Origin: an uncultured Ruminococcus sp.
GTDB taxonomy: Bacteria > Bacillota > Clostridia > Oscillospirales > Ruminococcaceae
Length of the DNA stretch: 31,234 bases
Assembly (NCBI GenBank): GCA_900543105.1
Contig: UQQA01000011.1
Span: 1 to 31,234 of the forward strand
Direction of reading: 5' to 3'
Shown piece by piece: positions 6,043 through 14,697 of this stretch. Position numbers and translations under genes: made by a program. Numbering within the stretch: the stretch's first letter is position 1; every line of letters begins with the position of its first letter. The notes under the pieces are model-generated. The model did no database searches, was not told the DNA's origin, and saw only the letters and a program-made list of their open reading frames with translations.

Positions 6043-7611
6043 TTACATCAACGGTGCGATTATACGAAGCACTCTTCCGAAAAACTTCGTAAATATATTG
6101 AACTTTTTGCAGTCTTCAAGCGTTATGCGCTGACATTTCTGCAGAGTGAGCCGATAATCGTCCTCTGTTTCACGAACAGAATTCGTACCGTAGGTATAAG
6201 CCGCACATTCAAAATGCAGGAATAAGCTGCGGTAGTCGAGGTTTATCGAACCGACAACAGCACGGATATCATCGCTGACAAACACCTTTGCGTGAACAAA
6301 TCCGGGCGTAAATTCGTATATCTTCACACCCGCTTCGATAAGCTCGGCATAATATGTATGCGCAAGCCAGAAAGCATACTTTTTATCGGGGATATGCGGC
6401 ATTATTATCGAAACGTCCACTCCCCTTTTCGCCGCATAGCACAATGCGGTCTTCATTTCATCGTCAATGATAAGATACGGCGTCATAATATGGACGTATT
6501 TCTTCGCACGGTAAAGGATATCGAGATAAACGCTCAATCCGACATTCTCACGGTCAAGCGGACTGTCGCTGTACGGGATAACATATCCCGGCTTTGCCTC
6601 GTCCCTGAGCTCAGGAAAGTCGGAAACGATATAATCGCCGAAATTATCCCATTTCTGCTCGGTCATATTCCAGTTTTGCAGGAACATCATCGTAAAGCTT
6701 TTTACAGCCTCGCCTTTGAGCATAATGCCCGTGTCTTTCCACTGTCCGAAACGCTTTACCTTATTGATATATTCATCGGCGAGGTTTATTCCGCCCGTAA
6801 AAGCGGTCTTTCCGTCAATAACTACTATCTTTCGGTGGTCACGGTTGTTCTGAACTGTCGAAAGTACGGGAACTATCGGCGAAAAGACCTTGCACTTTAT
6901 GCCGAGAGCCTGCATTTTCTTCGGGTAATTCACGGGAAGAAGCATTATCGTGCAGGTGCCGTCATACATAAAGCGGACTTCAACGCCCTCTTTGACCTTT
7001 TGTTTGAGTATTTCAAGTATTGAGTCCCACATATAGCCCTCGTCAACGATGAAATACTCCATAAATATGAACTTTTCCGCCGCAAGAAGCTCCCTTTTGA
7101 GCGCTTCAAACTTGTCCTCACCGAATGGAAAAAACTTTGTCGCTGTATTTTTATAAACGGGGAAAAAAGCGTGGTTCTTCATATATTCGGCAAAGCGGAC
7201 TTCTGCCTCGTCAATGTCGGCAAGCTCATGCACAACGTCGTCATTCTGCGGAAGATATCCGTTCGTTTCCTTTATAACGTCCGAAAGCCGCCTGCGCACG
7301 AGCCGGGTTCCGATCTCGAGCCTGACGTAAGTGTACATAAGCGTTCCGAAAACCGGAAGCGTCAGCACAGGTATTATCCATGCCATTTTGAAGCTTGTGT
7401 TGGACTTGTCGCTGATGATATATATCATCGCAAGCGTCGAGATGATGAGATTCAGTGCATAGAAATACTCCATCGAGTTTTTCATCGTGTTCACGCACAG
7501 CCAGAAGAAAACTATCTGGATTATTACAAACAGAAAAACTATCATCGTTCTGCCAAAAACAAGCCTGCACAGCTTTTTTATTTTGGAAAGCATCAATTTT
7601 TTCTTATTCAA
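6043..7611 (-). CDS. cls: Cardiolipin synthase (phospholipase D type)
   Basis: A 522-residue membrane enzyme that joins two phosphatidylglycerol molecules into cardiolipin and glycerol. Three hydrophobic segments fill the N-terminus (about residues 23-40, 50-67 and 77-94). They are followed by two phospholipase-D half-sites: HRKIVVID (H259, K261, D266) with GGINLADEY, and HAKVFVSDD (H440, K442, D447) with GSINLDYRS. Both HKD motifs are complete, so the enzyme should be active. The TTG start at 7611 is favoured because AAAGGAGA lies just upstream (7624-7617) and LNKKKL gives the normal family start. It follows the Rrf2 gene by about 60 bases on the same strand and may be cotranscribed with rpoD. 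Confidence 0.93.
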   Translation of the reverse strand: MNKKKLMLSKIKKLCRLVFGRTMIVFLFVIIQIVFFWLCVNTMKNSMEYFYALNLIISTLAMIYIISDKSNTSFKMAWIIPVLTLPVFGTLMYTYVRLEIGTRLVRRRLSDVIKETNGYLPQNDDVVHELADIDEAEVRFAEYMKNHAFFPVYKNTATKFFPFGEDKFEALKRELLAAEKFIFMEYFIVDEGYMWDSILEILKQKVKEGVEVRFMYDGTCTIMLLPVNYPKKMQALGIKCKVFSPIVPVLSTVQNNRDHRKIVVIDGKTAFTGGINLADEYINKVKRFGQWKDTGIMLKGEAVKSFTMMFLQNWNMTEQKWDNFGDYIVSDFPELRDEAKPGYVIPYSDSPLDRENVGLSVYLDILYRAKKYVHIMTPYLIIDDEMKTALCYAAKRGVDVSIIMPHIPDKKYAFWLAHTYYAELIEAGVKIYEFTPGFVHAKVFVSDDIRAVVGSINLDYRSLFLHFECAAYTYGTNSVRETEDDYRLTLQKCQRITLEDCKKFNIFTKFFGRVLRIIAPLM

Positions 7612-7671
7612 AGTTTTGTCTCCTTTTATCTGTCCGTTAGGACTGAATGACCCCATTCCCCCGATTATGTA

Positions 7672-8067
7672 TCACATAAATTTATCGAAAGTATATTCCG
7701 AAAGCTTTTTATCGACCATCTGCGATATCTCGGCGAAAACACGCTGATAACCGCATCTGCCCGTCATTCCTCTGCTGCATTCGTAGTTGTTCGTAAGGCA
7801 CTTGCTTATCGCATATTTGCCGTCGATAGCCTCAACAACATCTTTCATCGATATCTCATTCGGCTTTTTCGCAAGCTCATATCCGCCCTGCGTGCCCTTG
7901 AACGAAACAACGATGCCTGCAGCAACGAGCTTGCGCAGTATTTTCAGTGCAAAACGGAGCGAAACAACAGTCCTTTCGGAGATCGAGTTCGCATCAAGCC
8001 GCTTACCCGCTTCGCAAAGACAGCCAACTATGCGGACTGCATAATCCGCTTCCAAAGTCATATTCAT
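7672..8067 (-). CDS. Rrf2-family regulator with three cysteines
   Basis: A 131-residue winged-helix regulator of the Rrf2 family. The N-terminal pattern EADYAVRIVGCLCEAG, the helix SLRFALKILRKLVAAGIV and the wing GTQGGYELAK are typical. Three cysteines, C90, C97 and C105, lie in the region that binds an iron-sulphur cluster in IscR and NsrR, so it may sense iron-sulphur status, redox or nitric oxide. The spacing (six and seven residues) differs slightly from IscR. It begins 24 bases after the rpoD stop and precedes cls, so its own expression probably follows rpoD. Its targets cannot be told from sequence. Confidence 0.88.
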   Translation of the reverse strand: MNMTLEADYAVRIVGCLCEAGKRLDANSISERTVVSLRFALKILRKLVAAGIVVSFKGTQGGYELAKKPNEISMKDVVEAIDGKYAISKCLTNNYECSRGMTGRCGYQRVFAEISQMVDKKLSEYTFDKFM

Positions 8068-8091
8068 AAACCAAACCTCACTAAACTAAGA

Positions 8092-9165
8092 TCAATCGAG
8101 AAAATCCTTAACTTTTCTGCTTCTGCTCGGATGACGGAGCTTACGCAGAGCCTTGGCTTCGATCTGTCTGATACGCTCACGGGTAACGTTGAACTCCTTG
8201 CCGACCTCTTCGAGCGTTCTTGAACGTCCGTCTTCAAGACCGAAGCGCAGACGGAGAACCTTTTCCTCACGCTCGGTAAGCGTTGAAAGAACTTCGCCGA
8301 GCTGTTCCTTAAGAAGAATGAGCGAAGCCGCATCAGCAGGTGCAGGAGCGTCATCATCGGGGATAAAGTCACCGAGGTGGCTGTCCTCCTCTTCACCGAT
8401 AGGTGTTTCAAGCGAAACAGGATCCTGCGCAATACGCATTATCTCACGGACACGCTCGGGTTCCATCTCAAGCTCCGCAGCGATCTCCTCGGGAGTAGCA
8501 TCGTGACCGTTCTTGTGGAGAAGCATACTCGAAACCTTTTTTACCTTTGTGATAGTTTCTACCATATGAACAGGGATACGGATAGTCCTTGCCTGATCTG
8601 CGATCGCACGGGTGATAGCCTGACGTATCCACCATGTTGCGTAGGTCGAGAACTTGAATCCCTTTGTGTAATCGAATTTTTCAACAGCCTTGATAAGACC
8701 GAGATTTCCCTCCTGAATAAGGTCGAGGAACTGCATACCTCTGCCGACATAGCGCTTCGCAATGGAAACGACAAGACGGAGGTTAGCTTCGGAAAGACGC
8801 TTCTTCGCCTTTTTGTCGCCCTTTGCCATTCTTTCGGCAAGCTCGATCTCTTCCTCTGCGGAAAGAAGCGGAACTCTTCCTATTTCTTTAAGATAAATTT
8901 TTACGGGGTCGTCAATAGCAATGCCCTCGGTCGAGAGCGAAAGCTCCAGATCGTCTTCACCGAGAGGGATATCCTCATCAAAGTTTTCGAGCGAAAAATC
9001 ATCGATGATCTCGATATTGTTATTTGAACAGCTTTCGTAAAAGCTTTCCATCTGGTCAACGTCATATTCAAGGTCTTCGAGAACGTCCGTGATCTCCTTT
9101 GTGGAAAGCTTGCCGCTTGATTTGCCCTGCTCAATAAGGCTTTCAATAGTTCTTTTTTCTGCCAT
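8092..9165 (-). CDS. rpoD: RNA polymerase primary sigma factor
   Basis: A 357-residue sigma-70 (SigA/RpoD), the housekeeping promoter-recognition subunit. After a short acidic region 1.1 it has region 1.2/2.1 (DPVKIYLKEIGRVPLLSAEE), region 2.3-2.4 with the -10-reading segment FSTYATWWIRQAITRAI, region 3, and region 4.2 with the -35 helix-turn-helix EEVGKEFNVTRERIRQIEAK. Length is like Bacillus SigA. The start follows AGGAGG. It sits 58 bases after dnaG, giving the conserved dgt-dnaG-rpoD order of many Clostridia. The promoters found in this window match its expected specificity. Confidence 0.98.
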   Translation of the reverse strand: MAEKRTIESLIEQGKSSGKLSTKEITDVLEDLEYDVDQMESFYESCSNNNIEIIDDFSLENFDEDIPLGEDDLELSLSTEGIAIDDPVKIYLKEIGRVPLLSAEEEIELAERMAKGDKKAKKRLSEANLRLVVSIAKRYVGRGMQFLDLIQEGNLGLIKAVEKFDYTKGFKFSTYATWWIRQAITRAIADQARTIRIPVHMVETITKVKKVSSMLLHKNGHDATPEEIAAELEMEPERVREIMRIAQDPVSLETPIGEEEDSHLGDFIPDDDAPAPADAASLILLKEQLGEVLSTLTEREEKVLRLRFGLEDGRSRTLEEVGKEFNVTRERIRQIEAKALRKLRHPSRSRKVKDFLD

Positions 9166-9223
9166 AATATAAACTTCCTCCTATACAAAATGCGGAAAAC
9201 CACATTGTATGTTTTTCATTTTT

Positions 9224-10969
9224 CTATTTCGACTTTTTCAGACTTTCAAAGTACCGCAGGAACTCTTCATTCGACATCGCCGCCGCGTCAATATTCTTTT
9301 CTGCATAGCCTTTGAGAATATTTATGTAATCATCGAGAGTTTCCCGAGTGATATCGACCTGCTGATTTGCGACAATTATCGAATATACTTTTCCCATTTC
9401 GTCAGCGGAAAATTCACTTTGAAGCAGTGAAATGTCAAATTCCACCGAATTATTTATCTTTTCTGTTAATTTTTCAAAAACAGTCCTGTTGAAATCTGTC
9501 ACAAAATCTGCGCTTGTTATCCTGCTTTCAATGTATTTAAGCTCATCGGGATTGGACGAAAGATAGGCGATTATGCCGCATTCCGCCTTATATTCCCTCG
9601 GGTGGGCAACGCTGTCGGGATTTTCGCGCCGCTGTCTGCCGAAGGTGCGTATCTCACGGTTTTCGTCTTCACGGGAGCGGTTTATCTTCTTCTTTATAAG
9701 TCCGTTCACCTGATGCGTGATAGCTTCACGGTTCACATCGCACTGCTTTGCAAGCTTTCCGATGTAGACCTCACGCTCTATCGGCGAGGCAATGTCGGAA
9801 AGGAGCGAAACGCAGCGTTTCAGATAGATCACCTTGTCATTTTCGCTTTCCAGGTCAAGTCCTGCGGCGCATTTGTTCATCTCGAAATCGATAGCGCCGT
9901 CCGAGCGTTCAAGAAGCTGCTTAAAGCGCACCGAACCGAACTTTTTTATGTATTCATCGGGGTCTTTTGCGCCCTCCATTTTGATTATGCGTGCGTCAAG
10001 TCCCGCTTCGGACAGAAGATTTATCGCTCTGTGCGTTGCAGCCTGTCCCGGACCGTCCGAATCGTAGGCTATCACGACTTCATCGGCATACTGCTTTATC
10101 AGACGGGCCTGCTCGGGAGTCAGTGCCGTTCCGAGCGTTGCAACAACGTTCTCAAAGCCGCCCTGATTTATCGCAATAACGTCCATATAGCCCTCGGCAA
10201 GTATCAGCTTGCGCTCGGTCGATTTTTTTGCGAAGTTAAGCGAGAAAAGGTTTCGGCTCTTCTTGAAAACGGGCGTATCGGACGAGTTGAGGTACTTCGG
10301 ACCGCTTCCGTCGATTATTCTTCCGCCGAACGCGATAACATTTCCTCTGAGGTCGATTATCGGGAACATAACTCTGTCGCGGAACGAATCAAAAACTGCG
10401 CCCTTTGAGCTTCGTGTGCAGAGATTTGCCAGCACAAGTTCATCGTCCGTGAAGCCTTTGTTACGCATAAAGTAGTGCAGACCGTGCCAGTCGTCGGGCG
10501 CATAGCCAAGTCCGTACTTTATGATAGTATCCCTTGAAAGCTGACGTTCGGCGAAGTATCTCCGTCCCTTTTCGCCCTGCGGCGACTTTGCGAGTATCTC
10601 AAAGAAATACCGCGCCGCCGTTCGGTTGATCTCGAGCACACGAGCCTTGACACGGGCAAAGTCATTGCTCTCTCCGTCATCTGGCATCTGCATTCCTGCT
10701 CTGTCGGCGAGGAATTTCACCGCTTCGATGTAGGAAAGGTTCTCTATCTTCATTATGAACGTAATGACATCGCCGCCTGCGCCGCAGCCGAAGCAGTGGA
10801 AATACTGCCCCGTTGTGTTGACGCTGCATGACGGCGACTTTTCCGAATGGAACGGGCAAAGGCACACTGCGCCGTGTCCGCTCCTTTTCAGCGTCACATA
10901 GCTGCTCATAACGGTATCTATCGGATTATTCTGTTTTAGGTCTAAAATAAAACTTTCGGGTAATGCCAT
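9224..10969 (-). CDS. dnaG: DNA primase
   Basis: A 581-residue primase that lays down RNA primers for chromosome replication with the DnaB helicase. The N-terminal CHC2 zinc site is seen as C38-x2-H41 ... C59-x2-C62. The TOPRIM catalytic core has LILAEGYMDV (E259) and AYDSDGPGQ (D303, D305). The C-terminal helicase-binding part is present but diverged. ATG 10969 follows GGAGAGG. It is the first gene of the dnaG-rpoD pair and lies 226 bases downstream of dgt. Confidence 0.97.
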   Translation of the reverse strand: MALPESFILDLKQNNPIDTVMSSYVTLKRSGHGAVCLCPFHSEKSPSCSVNTTGQYFHCFGCGAGGDVITFIMKIENLSYIEAVKFLADRAGMQMPDDGESNDFARVKARVLEINRTAARYFFEILAKSPQGEKGRRYFAERQLSRDTIIKYGLGYAPDDWHGLHYFMRNKGFTDDELVLANLCTRSSKGAVFDSFRDRVMFPIIDLRGNVIAFGGRIIDGSGPKYLNSSDTPVFKKSRNLFSLNFAKKSTERKLILAEGYMDVIAINQGGFENVVATLGTALTPEQARLIKQYADEVVIAYDSDGPGQAATHRAINLLSEAGLDARIIKMEGAKDPDEYIKKFGSVRFKQLLERSDGAIDFEMNKCAAGLDLESENDKVIYLKRCVSLLSDIASPIEREVYIGKLAKQCDVNREAITHQVNGLIKKKINRSREDENREIRTFGRQRRENPDSVAHPREYKAECGIIAYLSSNPDELKYIESRITSADFVTDFNRTVFEKLTEKINNSVEFDISLLQSEFSADEMGKVYSIIVANQQVDITRETLDDYINILKGYAEKNIDAAAMSNEEFLRYFESLKKSK

Positions 10970-11195
10970 ATAACCTCTCCACGAATATACTTCGTTAAAT
11001 CGGAATTTGCAGGAAAGCCCTGCGAAAATTTTGCATCAAGCTTCACTTTATTACATTCGTTTGCGTTGGAAATATCACGAATATATGTCTTTGGGCGGTC
11101 TATTAAATGTACGTGACAGTGCCTGCCCCACTCTTCAAATGTGGAATAACGGGACGGAAAACCCGCCCCCTACAGAATTAAGTGACCGTACTCAA
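10970..11195. repeat. Intergenic region with degenerate dispersed repeats
   Basis: The 226-base gap between dgt and dnaG holds a decayed version of the 116-bp unit (AAGCTTCACTTTATTACATT, then CGTTTGCGTTGGAAATA, about 11036-11075). It also has a GC-rich segment (about 11150-11175) with short inverted G and C runs that could form a weak hairpin. I see no gene and no clear promoter. Confidence 0.45.
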
Positions 11196-12197
11196 TTACA
11201 GTTTCGCATCGCGCCAGCTTTTCGGAATGTAAAGATCTTCATACACCGCAATAGCGTAGCTGTCCGTCATTCCTGCAATGTAGTCGGTAACGGCTCTGTC
11301 CGAGCCTTTCATCTCGCGTATGCGCTTGTATTCATCAGGGAGCTTGTCGGGATTTTTTAGGAAGTAGTTGTAAAGCTTCTCAACAAGCATTATAGCTTTG
11401 CTTTCCTCGGATTTTGCAACAGAATTCCGGTAAACATTGTCGAACATAAAGTCGCTGAGAATGTCAAGGGCCTTGCGGACATCTTCCGACATCGTGATAT
11501 TCTCCGCACCGTTGTTTATTATCGAGGTGATGAGCGTTGTGATGCGCTCGCTCTTGGAGTGACCGAGAACCGCCGTTGCATCTTTCGGCAGGTCATTTTC
11601 GGTAATGATGCCTGCACGGATTGAATCGTCGATATCATGATTGATGTATGCTATCTTGTCGGCAAGGCGAACAATGTAACCCTCACGGGTCTTTGCGATC
11701 TTGTTCGTGTGGCAGACGATACCGTTCTTTACTTCGTAGGTAAGATTAAGTCCCCTGCCCTCTTTTTCTATGTAGTCAACAACGCGCACAGACTGCTCAT
11801 AATGAGTAAATCCGTTCGGGCAAAGCTCGTTCAGAATACGCTCGCCTGCGTGACCGAACGGCGTGTGTCCGAGATCGTGACCGAGTGCAATAGCCTCGGT
11901 GAGGTCGCTGTTAAGGCGAAGTGCCGTTGAAAGCGTCCTCGCGATCTGCGAAACTTCAAGTGTGTGCGTAAGGCGTGTTCGGTAGTGGTCACCAACGGGA
12001 TCAAGAAAGACCTGCGTTTTATGTTTAAGTCTGCGGAAGGAGTTGCAGTGCAAAATTCTGTCCCTGTCACGCTGAAATTCAGTTCGTATCGGGCATTTCG
12101 GCTCGGGTCTTGCCCTTTTTCCCGAATTTCGCGAAAGGCAGGCATATTCGCAAAGTGTTCCGAGCTCCATAACTTCGCTCTGCTCACGGATAGTCAT
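11196..12197 (-). CDS. dgt: dGTPase-like HD phosphohydrolase
   Basis: A 333-residue protein of the deoxyguanosinetriphosphate triphosphohydrolase-like family, which cleaves dNTPs to nucleoside and triphosphate. The HD-domain metal ligands are visible as H78 (RLTHTLEV), H107-D108 (GHDLGHTPFGHAGE) and a later aspartate in ADKIAYINHDIDD. FRRLKHKTQVF is the usual N-terminal signature. ATG 12197 is chosen because GGGAGGA lies 8-13 bases upstream; an in-frame TTG at 12218 would overlap that site. It leads the dgt-dnaG-rpoD group, linking nucleotide-pool control with replication priming. A weak promoter (TTGTTA, 16 bases, TATAAT at 12229-12224) may drive it. Confidence 0.92.
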   Translation of the reverse strand: MTIREQSEVMELGTLCEYACLSRNSGKRARPEPKCPIRTEFQRDRDRILHCNSFRRLKHKTQVFLDPVGDHYRTRLTHTLEVSQIARTLSTALRLNSDLTEAIALGHDLGHTPFGHAGERILNELCPNGFTHYEQSVRVVDYIEKEGRGLNLTYEVKNGIVCHTNKIAKTREGYIVRLADKIAYINHDIDDSIRAGIITENDLPKDATAVLGHSKSERITTLITSIINNGAENITMSEDVRKALDILSDFMFDNVYRNSVAKSEESKAIMLVEKLYNYFLKNPDKLPDEYKRIREMKGSDRAVTDYIAGMTDSYAIAVYEDLYIPKSWRDAKL

Positions 12198-12223
12198 ATC
12201 TTTTTCCTCCCTTGACAAATAAT

Positions 12224-12251
12224 TATAGCTTTTGCTTTTTTCATAACAATA
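12224..12251 (-). promoter_or_regulatory. Possible promoter of dgt
   Basis: On the minus strand TATAAT (12229-12224) is preceded after 16 bases by TTGTTA, a poor -35 box. It stands about 27 bases before the chosen ATG of dgt. Confidence 0.4.
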
Positions 12252-12359
12252 TAATATACAATTTACGCCCTCAAAAACCCTTTTTCTAAATTTATTTTCA
12301 GCATTTTAAACAAATTATTACATAGATTTTCAATCAGATTTGTAAGGCAACCAAATAAA

Positions 12360-12412
12360 ACAACACAAAGCATGGCACAAACTGCCTGCGTGTGCTTACC
12401 CAACCGCTCAGT
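12360..12412 (-). repeat. Partial 116-bp repeat unit, inverted
   Basis: Read on the minus strand this is CGGTTGGGTAAGCACACGCA followed by GGCAGTTTGTGCCATGCTT, the first part of the 116-bp unit found twice at 5340-5571. The rest of the unit is missing. Confidence 0.8.
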
Positions 12413-12780
12413 TTGTTGAAAAGTATGTTATTGAAAAAAGTTGCACAAAACTAAAGTTTACGTCCACGCTTTTTAAAGGGTGGTGGGTGTCCAGAGGGCA
12501 AAGCCCTTGGTCGCTCTCGCAAGAGCGAAACACTTTAAACCAGCAGCATCAAGTATTACTGCAATAGCGAAATAGCTATAAGTTAAAAGGCGCAATTCAC
12601 ATTCAAAAAAAGTAAAACTGAACGTGAAAAAATCGGTCTATAAACCTATAAAATGTGAATTGCGCTTATTATTTATGTTCGGAACAACTATTCTCGGCAA
12701 ATAAACGTGAGGAGCAAAGTGACGAACGTTTAGCACCGACGGGATATGAATGGCAGTTCTTCTTTCTGCAACAAGTCATA

Positions 12781-12887
12781 ATACTAAACTCCAATAAAAT
12801 ACAGGCAAAAATCTGCGCCGAAATCCTATATATGAGAGATTATCAGTTTGGCTTCTTCCAAATATTAACTGGTATTTAGCGTTAGTA
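12781..12887. mobile_element. MITE-like element 2, inside repeat block B
   Basis: The 107-bp element starts ATACTAAACTCCAATAAAAT and ends TTAGTA, with TA on both sides (12779-12780 and 12888-12889). Its first 45 or so bases match element 3 (16147-16264) at all but a few positions. Removing it and one TA gives the uninterrupted sequence of block A (TTTTTATGGC at 5634-5643), an independent view of the empty site. The right end is more decayed than the left. Confidence 0.75.
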
Positions 12888-12938
12888 TAAAAATATTTTT
12901 CGTCGATCTGCATAAATGCAATATATTTTTTGACAGAC

Positions 12939-12972
12939 AAATGCCGTCAAAGCAATTGCTTTGACGGCATTT
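12939..12972. terminator. 34-bp perfect palindrome, possible terminator
   Basis: AAATGCCGTCAAAGCAA is followed directly by its exact reverse complement. The same hairpin, with one loop change, ends block A at 6002-6035. It may terminate transcription from either side. Confidence 0.6.
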
Positions 12973-12982
12973 ATATTTGTTA

Positions 12983-13158
12983 TACTAATCTCTGATCGTT
13001 CTATAGACAAAGCCGACAGATAGAATAAATCCAGTCAGGTCACTGTGTTGACCTTGGAGAGCGACCGCAGTAAGGCTTGCCGCCTTTCAAGGGAGCTTGA
13101 CGCCGAATGGATTTATTAAAGCCGAGGATTTGTCTATAGGTTGATCAGAGATTAGTAT
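12983..13158. mobile_element. MITE-like element 5, after the binding-protein gene
   Basis: A 176-bp element with about 30-bp inverted ends. TACTAATCTCTGATC (12983-12997) and TATAGACAAA match the other end (TTTGTCTATAGG ... GATCAGAGATTAGTA, ending 13157) except for about four bases. Inner arms AATAAATCCA and TGGATTTATT also pair. TA flanks both sides (12981-12982, 13159-13160). It begins ten bases after the stop codon of the minus-strand binding-protein gene and could serve as its 3' hairpin. Confidence 0.75.
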
Positions 13159-13167
13159 TATGTAAAA

Positions 13168-14622
13168 TTATTCAGCTGTAGCTTCCTGAAGCTTCTGGTC
13201 AACTTCATCAACAAGCATAATGAGAGTATCTGCGATAGTTTCTCTCATTGTTGCCCAGTCTGTGCCGTGGAATGGAGCTCTTGTACCCATTTCAGAGCCG
13301 CCGTCCGTTGTGATGGAAGCGATGTCGGAGGAGCAGCCCGATGCGAGGTCAACAACGGGGTACTGTCTTGTGAGTTCGTTGATCTCCTTGACTCTTGCGA
13401 TGATATCTTCGGACCACTGGTTGTCGTCCATAGCCTTTCTGTCGGAGATAGCGATAGTTGCAGGGTCGTTTGCAGCAACGATAACACATTCAGCAAAGCG
13501 GGCAACGCCTTCGGGGTTAGCTGCGCCCTTGCAGAGTGCATAGCCGTTTACAACTGCGGACTGGTAAGGATCGGATCCCTCAGGTGACGGAACAGGTGCG
13601 ATACCGAGGTTCTGCGGTTCGATTCCTACTGTCCATGTAGCAGGGTCGCCCTGGATTCCCCAAGTACCGTTGAGCCAGAAGAGTTCCTTGCCCTCGCCCA
13701 TGAACTGAGGCTGGATAGACCAGTTGAACTGTTCAAGAGGAAGAACAAGTCCGTTCTGATAGAGTTCATACTGGAAGTTCATGGCCTTTTCAACTGTAGC
13801 GTTGTTTACATTGCATACGAGGTGACCGTCATCGCCGACGGAAACAGTCGGAACGCCTGCGGAAAGGTAGAGAGCCTTTTCATTGAACCAGTTGTCAAGA
13901 CCGTACTGGTCAGCATCGGGATCAACGAAGTCGAGGAGCATCTGCTTGAATGTATCCCAGTTCCATTCGCCCTTCTGATAAAGCTCCCAAGGATCGTCAA
14001 AGCCCTGAGCTTCGAGTGTGGAAGTGTCGTAGATAACTACCTGTTCAGCGGTTACGCCTGTAACGAACTGATAGTGCTTTCCACCGAATTTGTAAAGGTC
14101 CATAGCTGCTGAAACGTTCTGCCAGATAGCGGAATCGAGGTCGATGTAGTCATCTACAGACTGGAACATTCCGTTGATGATCCCCTTTGGATAGTTGTTG
14201 GCATCATCACCGGGGAAGAAGTCAACGCCCGTGCCGCCGAGAACGTTTGTGGAAAGGTCATCGTAACGCTTTTCCCATGTAGTAGGGATATAGGTGATCT
14301 TTCCGCCGTACTTCTGCTCGAAGAGTTCAAGCTCTACTTTCTTGGAAGAGCCGTCGTTTGATGGGTTGAGATCGTAGTGAGCGAGCCACTTGATCTCCTT
14401 GTTTGCAAGCTCAGTATCGGGGAGCTGGTCGAGAACGGAAGAGAGCGATTCCTGCTCTTCGTCCTTAAGTCCCTCTGTGTTTACGGCAACGGTAGCCTTA
14501 GTGGTGGTGGTAGCTTCTGATGTTGTTGTTTCGCTGTCTGCGCCGTTTCCGCCGCCGCAGGCAGTGAGTGCAGCCGTCAGGGAGAGAGCCATAACGCCTG
14601 CGAGTATCTTCTTTGTGTTCAT
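13168..14622 (-). CDS. Extracellular solute-binding lipoprotein (family 1)
   Basis: A 484-residue ABC-importer binding protein, likely for a sugar or oligosaccharide. The signal MNTKKILAGVMALSLTAALT is followed by lipobox cysteine C22 (LTAC), so it should be lipid-anchored outside the membrane. A Gly/Ser/Thr-rich linker (about 23-50) precedes the binding domain, which has motifs common in the family such as FWLNGTWGIQGDPATW and VVNGYALCKGAANPEGVARF. The start follows GGAGGA. No permease or ATPase genes are beside it, so it is an orphan that probably works with a transporter elsewhere. Codon use looks like that of a well-expressed gene. A YesMN-type two-component system lies 10 kb away, a possible but unproven controller. 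Confidence 0.88.
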   Translation of the reverse strand: MNTKKILAGVMALSLTAALTACGGGNGADSETTTSEATTTTKATVAVNTEGLKDEEQESLSSVLDQLPDTELANKEIKWLAHYDLNPSNDGSSKKVELELFEQKYGGKITYIPTTWEKRYDDLSTNVLGGTGVDFFPGDDANNYPKGIINGMFQSVDDYIDLDSAIWQNVSAAMDLYKFGGKHYQFVTGVTAEQVVIYDTSTLEAQGFDDPWELYQKGEWNWDTFKQMLLDFVDPDADQYGLDNWFNEKALYLSAGVPTVSVGDDGHLVCNVNNATVEKAMNFQYELYQNGLVLPLEQFNWSIQPQFMGEGKELFWLNGTWGIQGDPATWTVGIEPQNLGIAPVPSPEGSDPYQSAVVNGYALCKGAANPEGVARFAECVIVAANDPATIAISDRKAMDDNQWSEDIIARVKEINELTRQYPVVDLASGCSSDIASITTDGGSEMGTRAPFHGTDWATMRETIADTLIMLVDEVDQKLQEATAE

Positions 14623-14649
14623 TTCATATCCTCCATAAAAAATTTATGA

Positions 14650-14687
14650 TCAAAGGGCATTGCCTCTGCGCCAATTTGCCCTTTTGA
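14650..14687 (-). terminator. Hairpin between ychF and the binding-protein gene
   Basis: TCAAAGGGCA (14650-14659) pairs with TGCCCTTTTGA (14677-14687) around a 17-base loop. On the minus strand it lies about ten bases after the ychF stop. It lacks a strong T-tract, so some read-through into the next gene is possible. Confidence 0.5.
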
Positions 14688-14697
14688 TACCTTATTA

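Larger units (their letters stand above)
12413..12972 (-). repeat. Mosaic intergenic repeat block B, inverted copy of block A
   Basis: The modules of block A (5586-6035) recur here on the opposite strand: the GCGTGGACGTAAACTTTAGT segment (about 12451-12472), CGCTCTTGCGAGAGCG, the AATTCACA palindrome (12591-12666), the TTGCCGAGAATAGTT segment, and the ATATATTGCATTTATGCAG segment (about 12907-12927). Block B additionally holds MITE-like element 2 (12781-12887), exactly where block A has an uninterrupted TA. No gene is seen between 12198 and 13167. Confidence 0.8.

Noticed and set aside
9602..10408. 268-residue frame on the plus strand within dnaG
   Set aside because: Shadow of dnaG, which has an intact zinc site and TOPRIM core on the other strand.
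11007..11360. 117-residue plus-strand frame between dnaG and dgt
   Set aside because: It begins in degenerate repeats and runs antisense into the 3' end of dgt.
12655..12879. 74-residue plus-strand frame in the intergenic region
   Set aside because: It is made from repeat block B and MITE-like element 2 and lacks a ribosome site.
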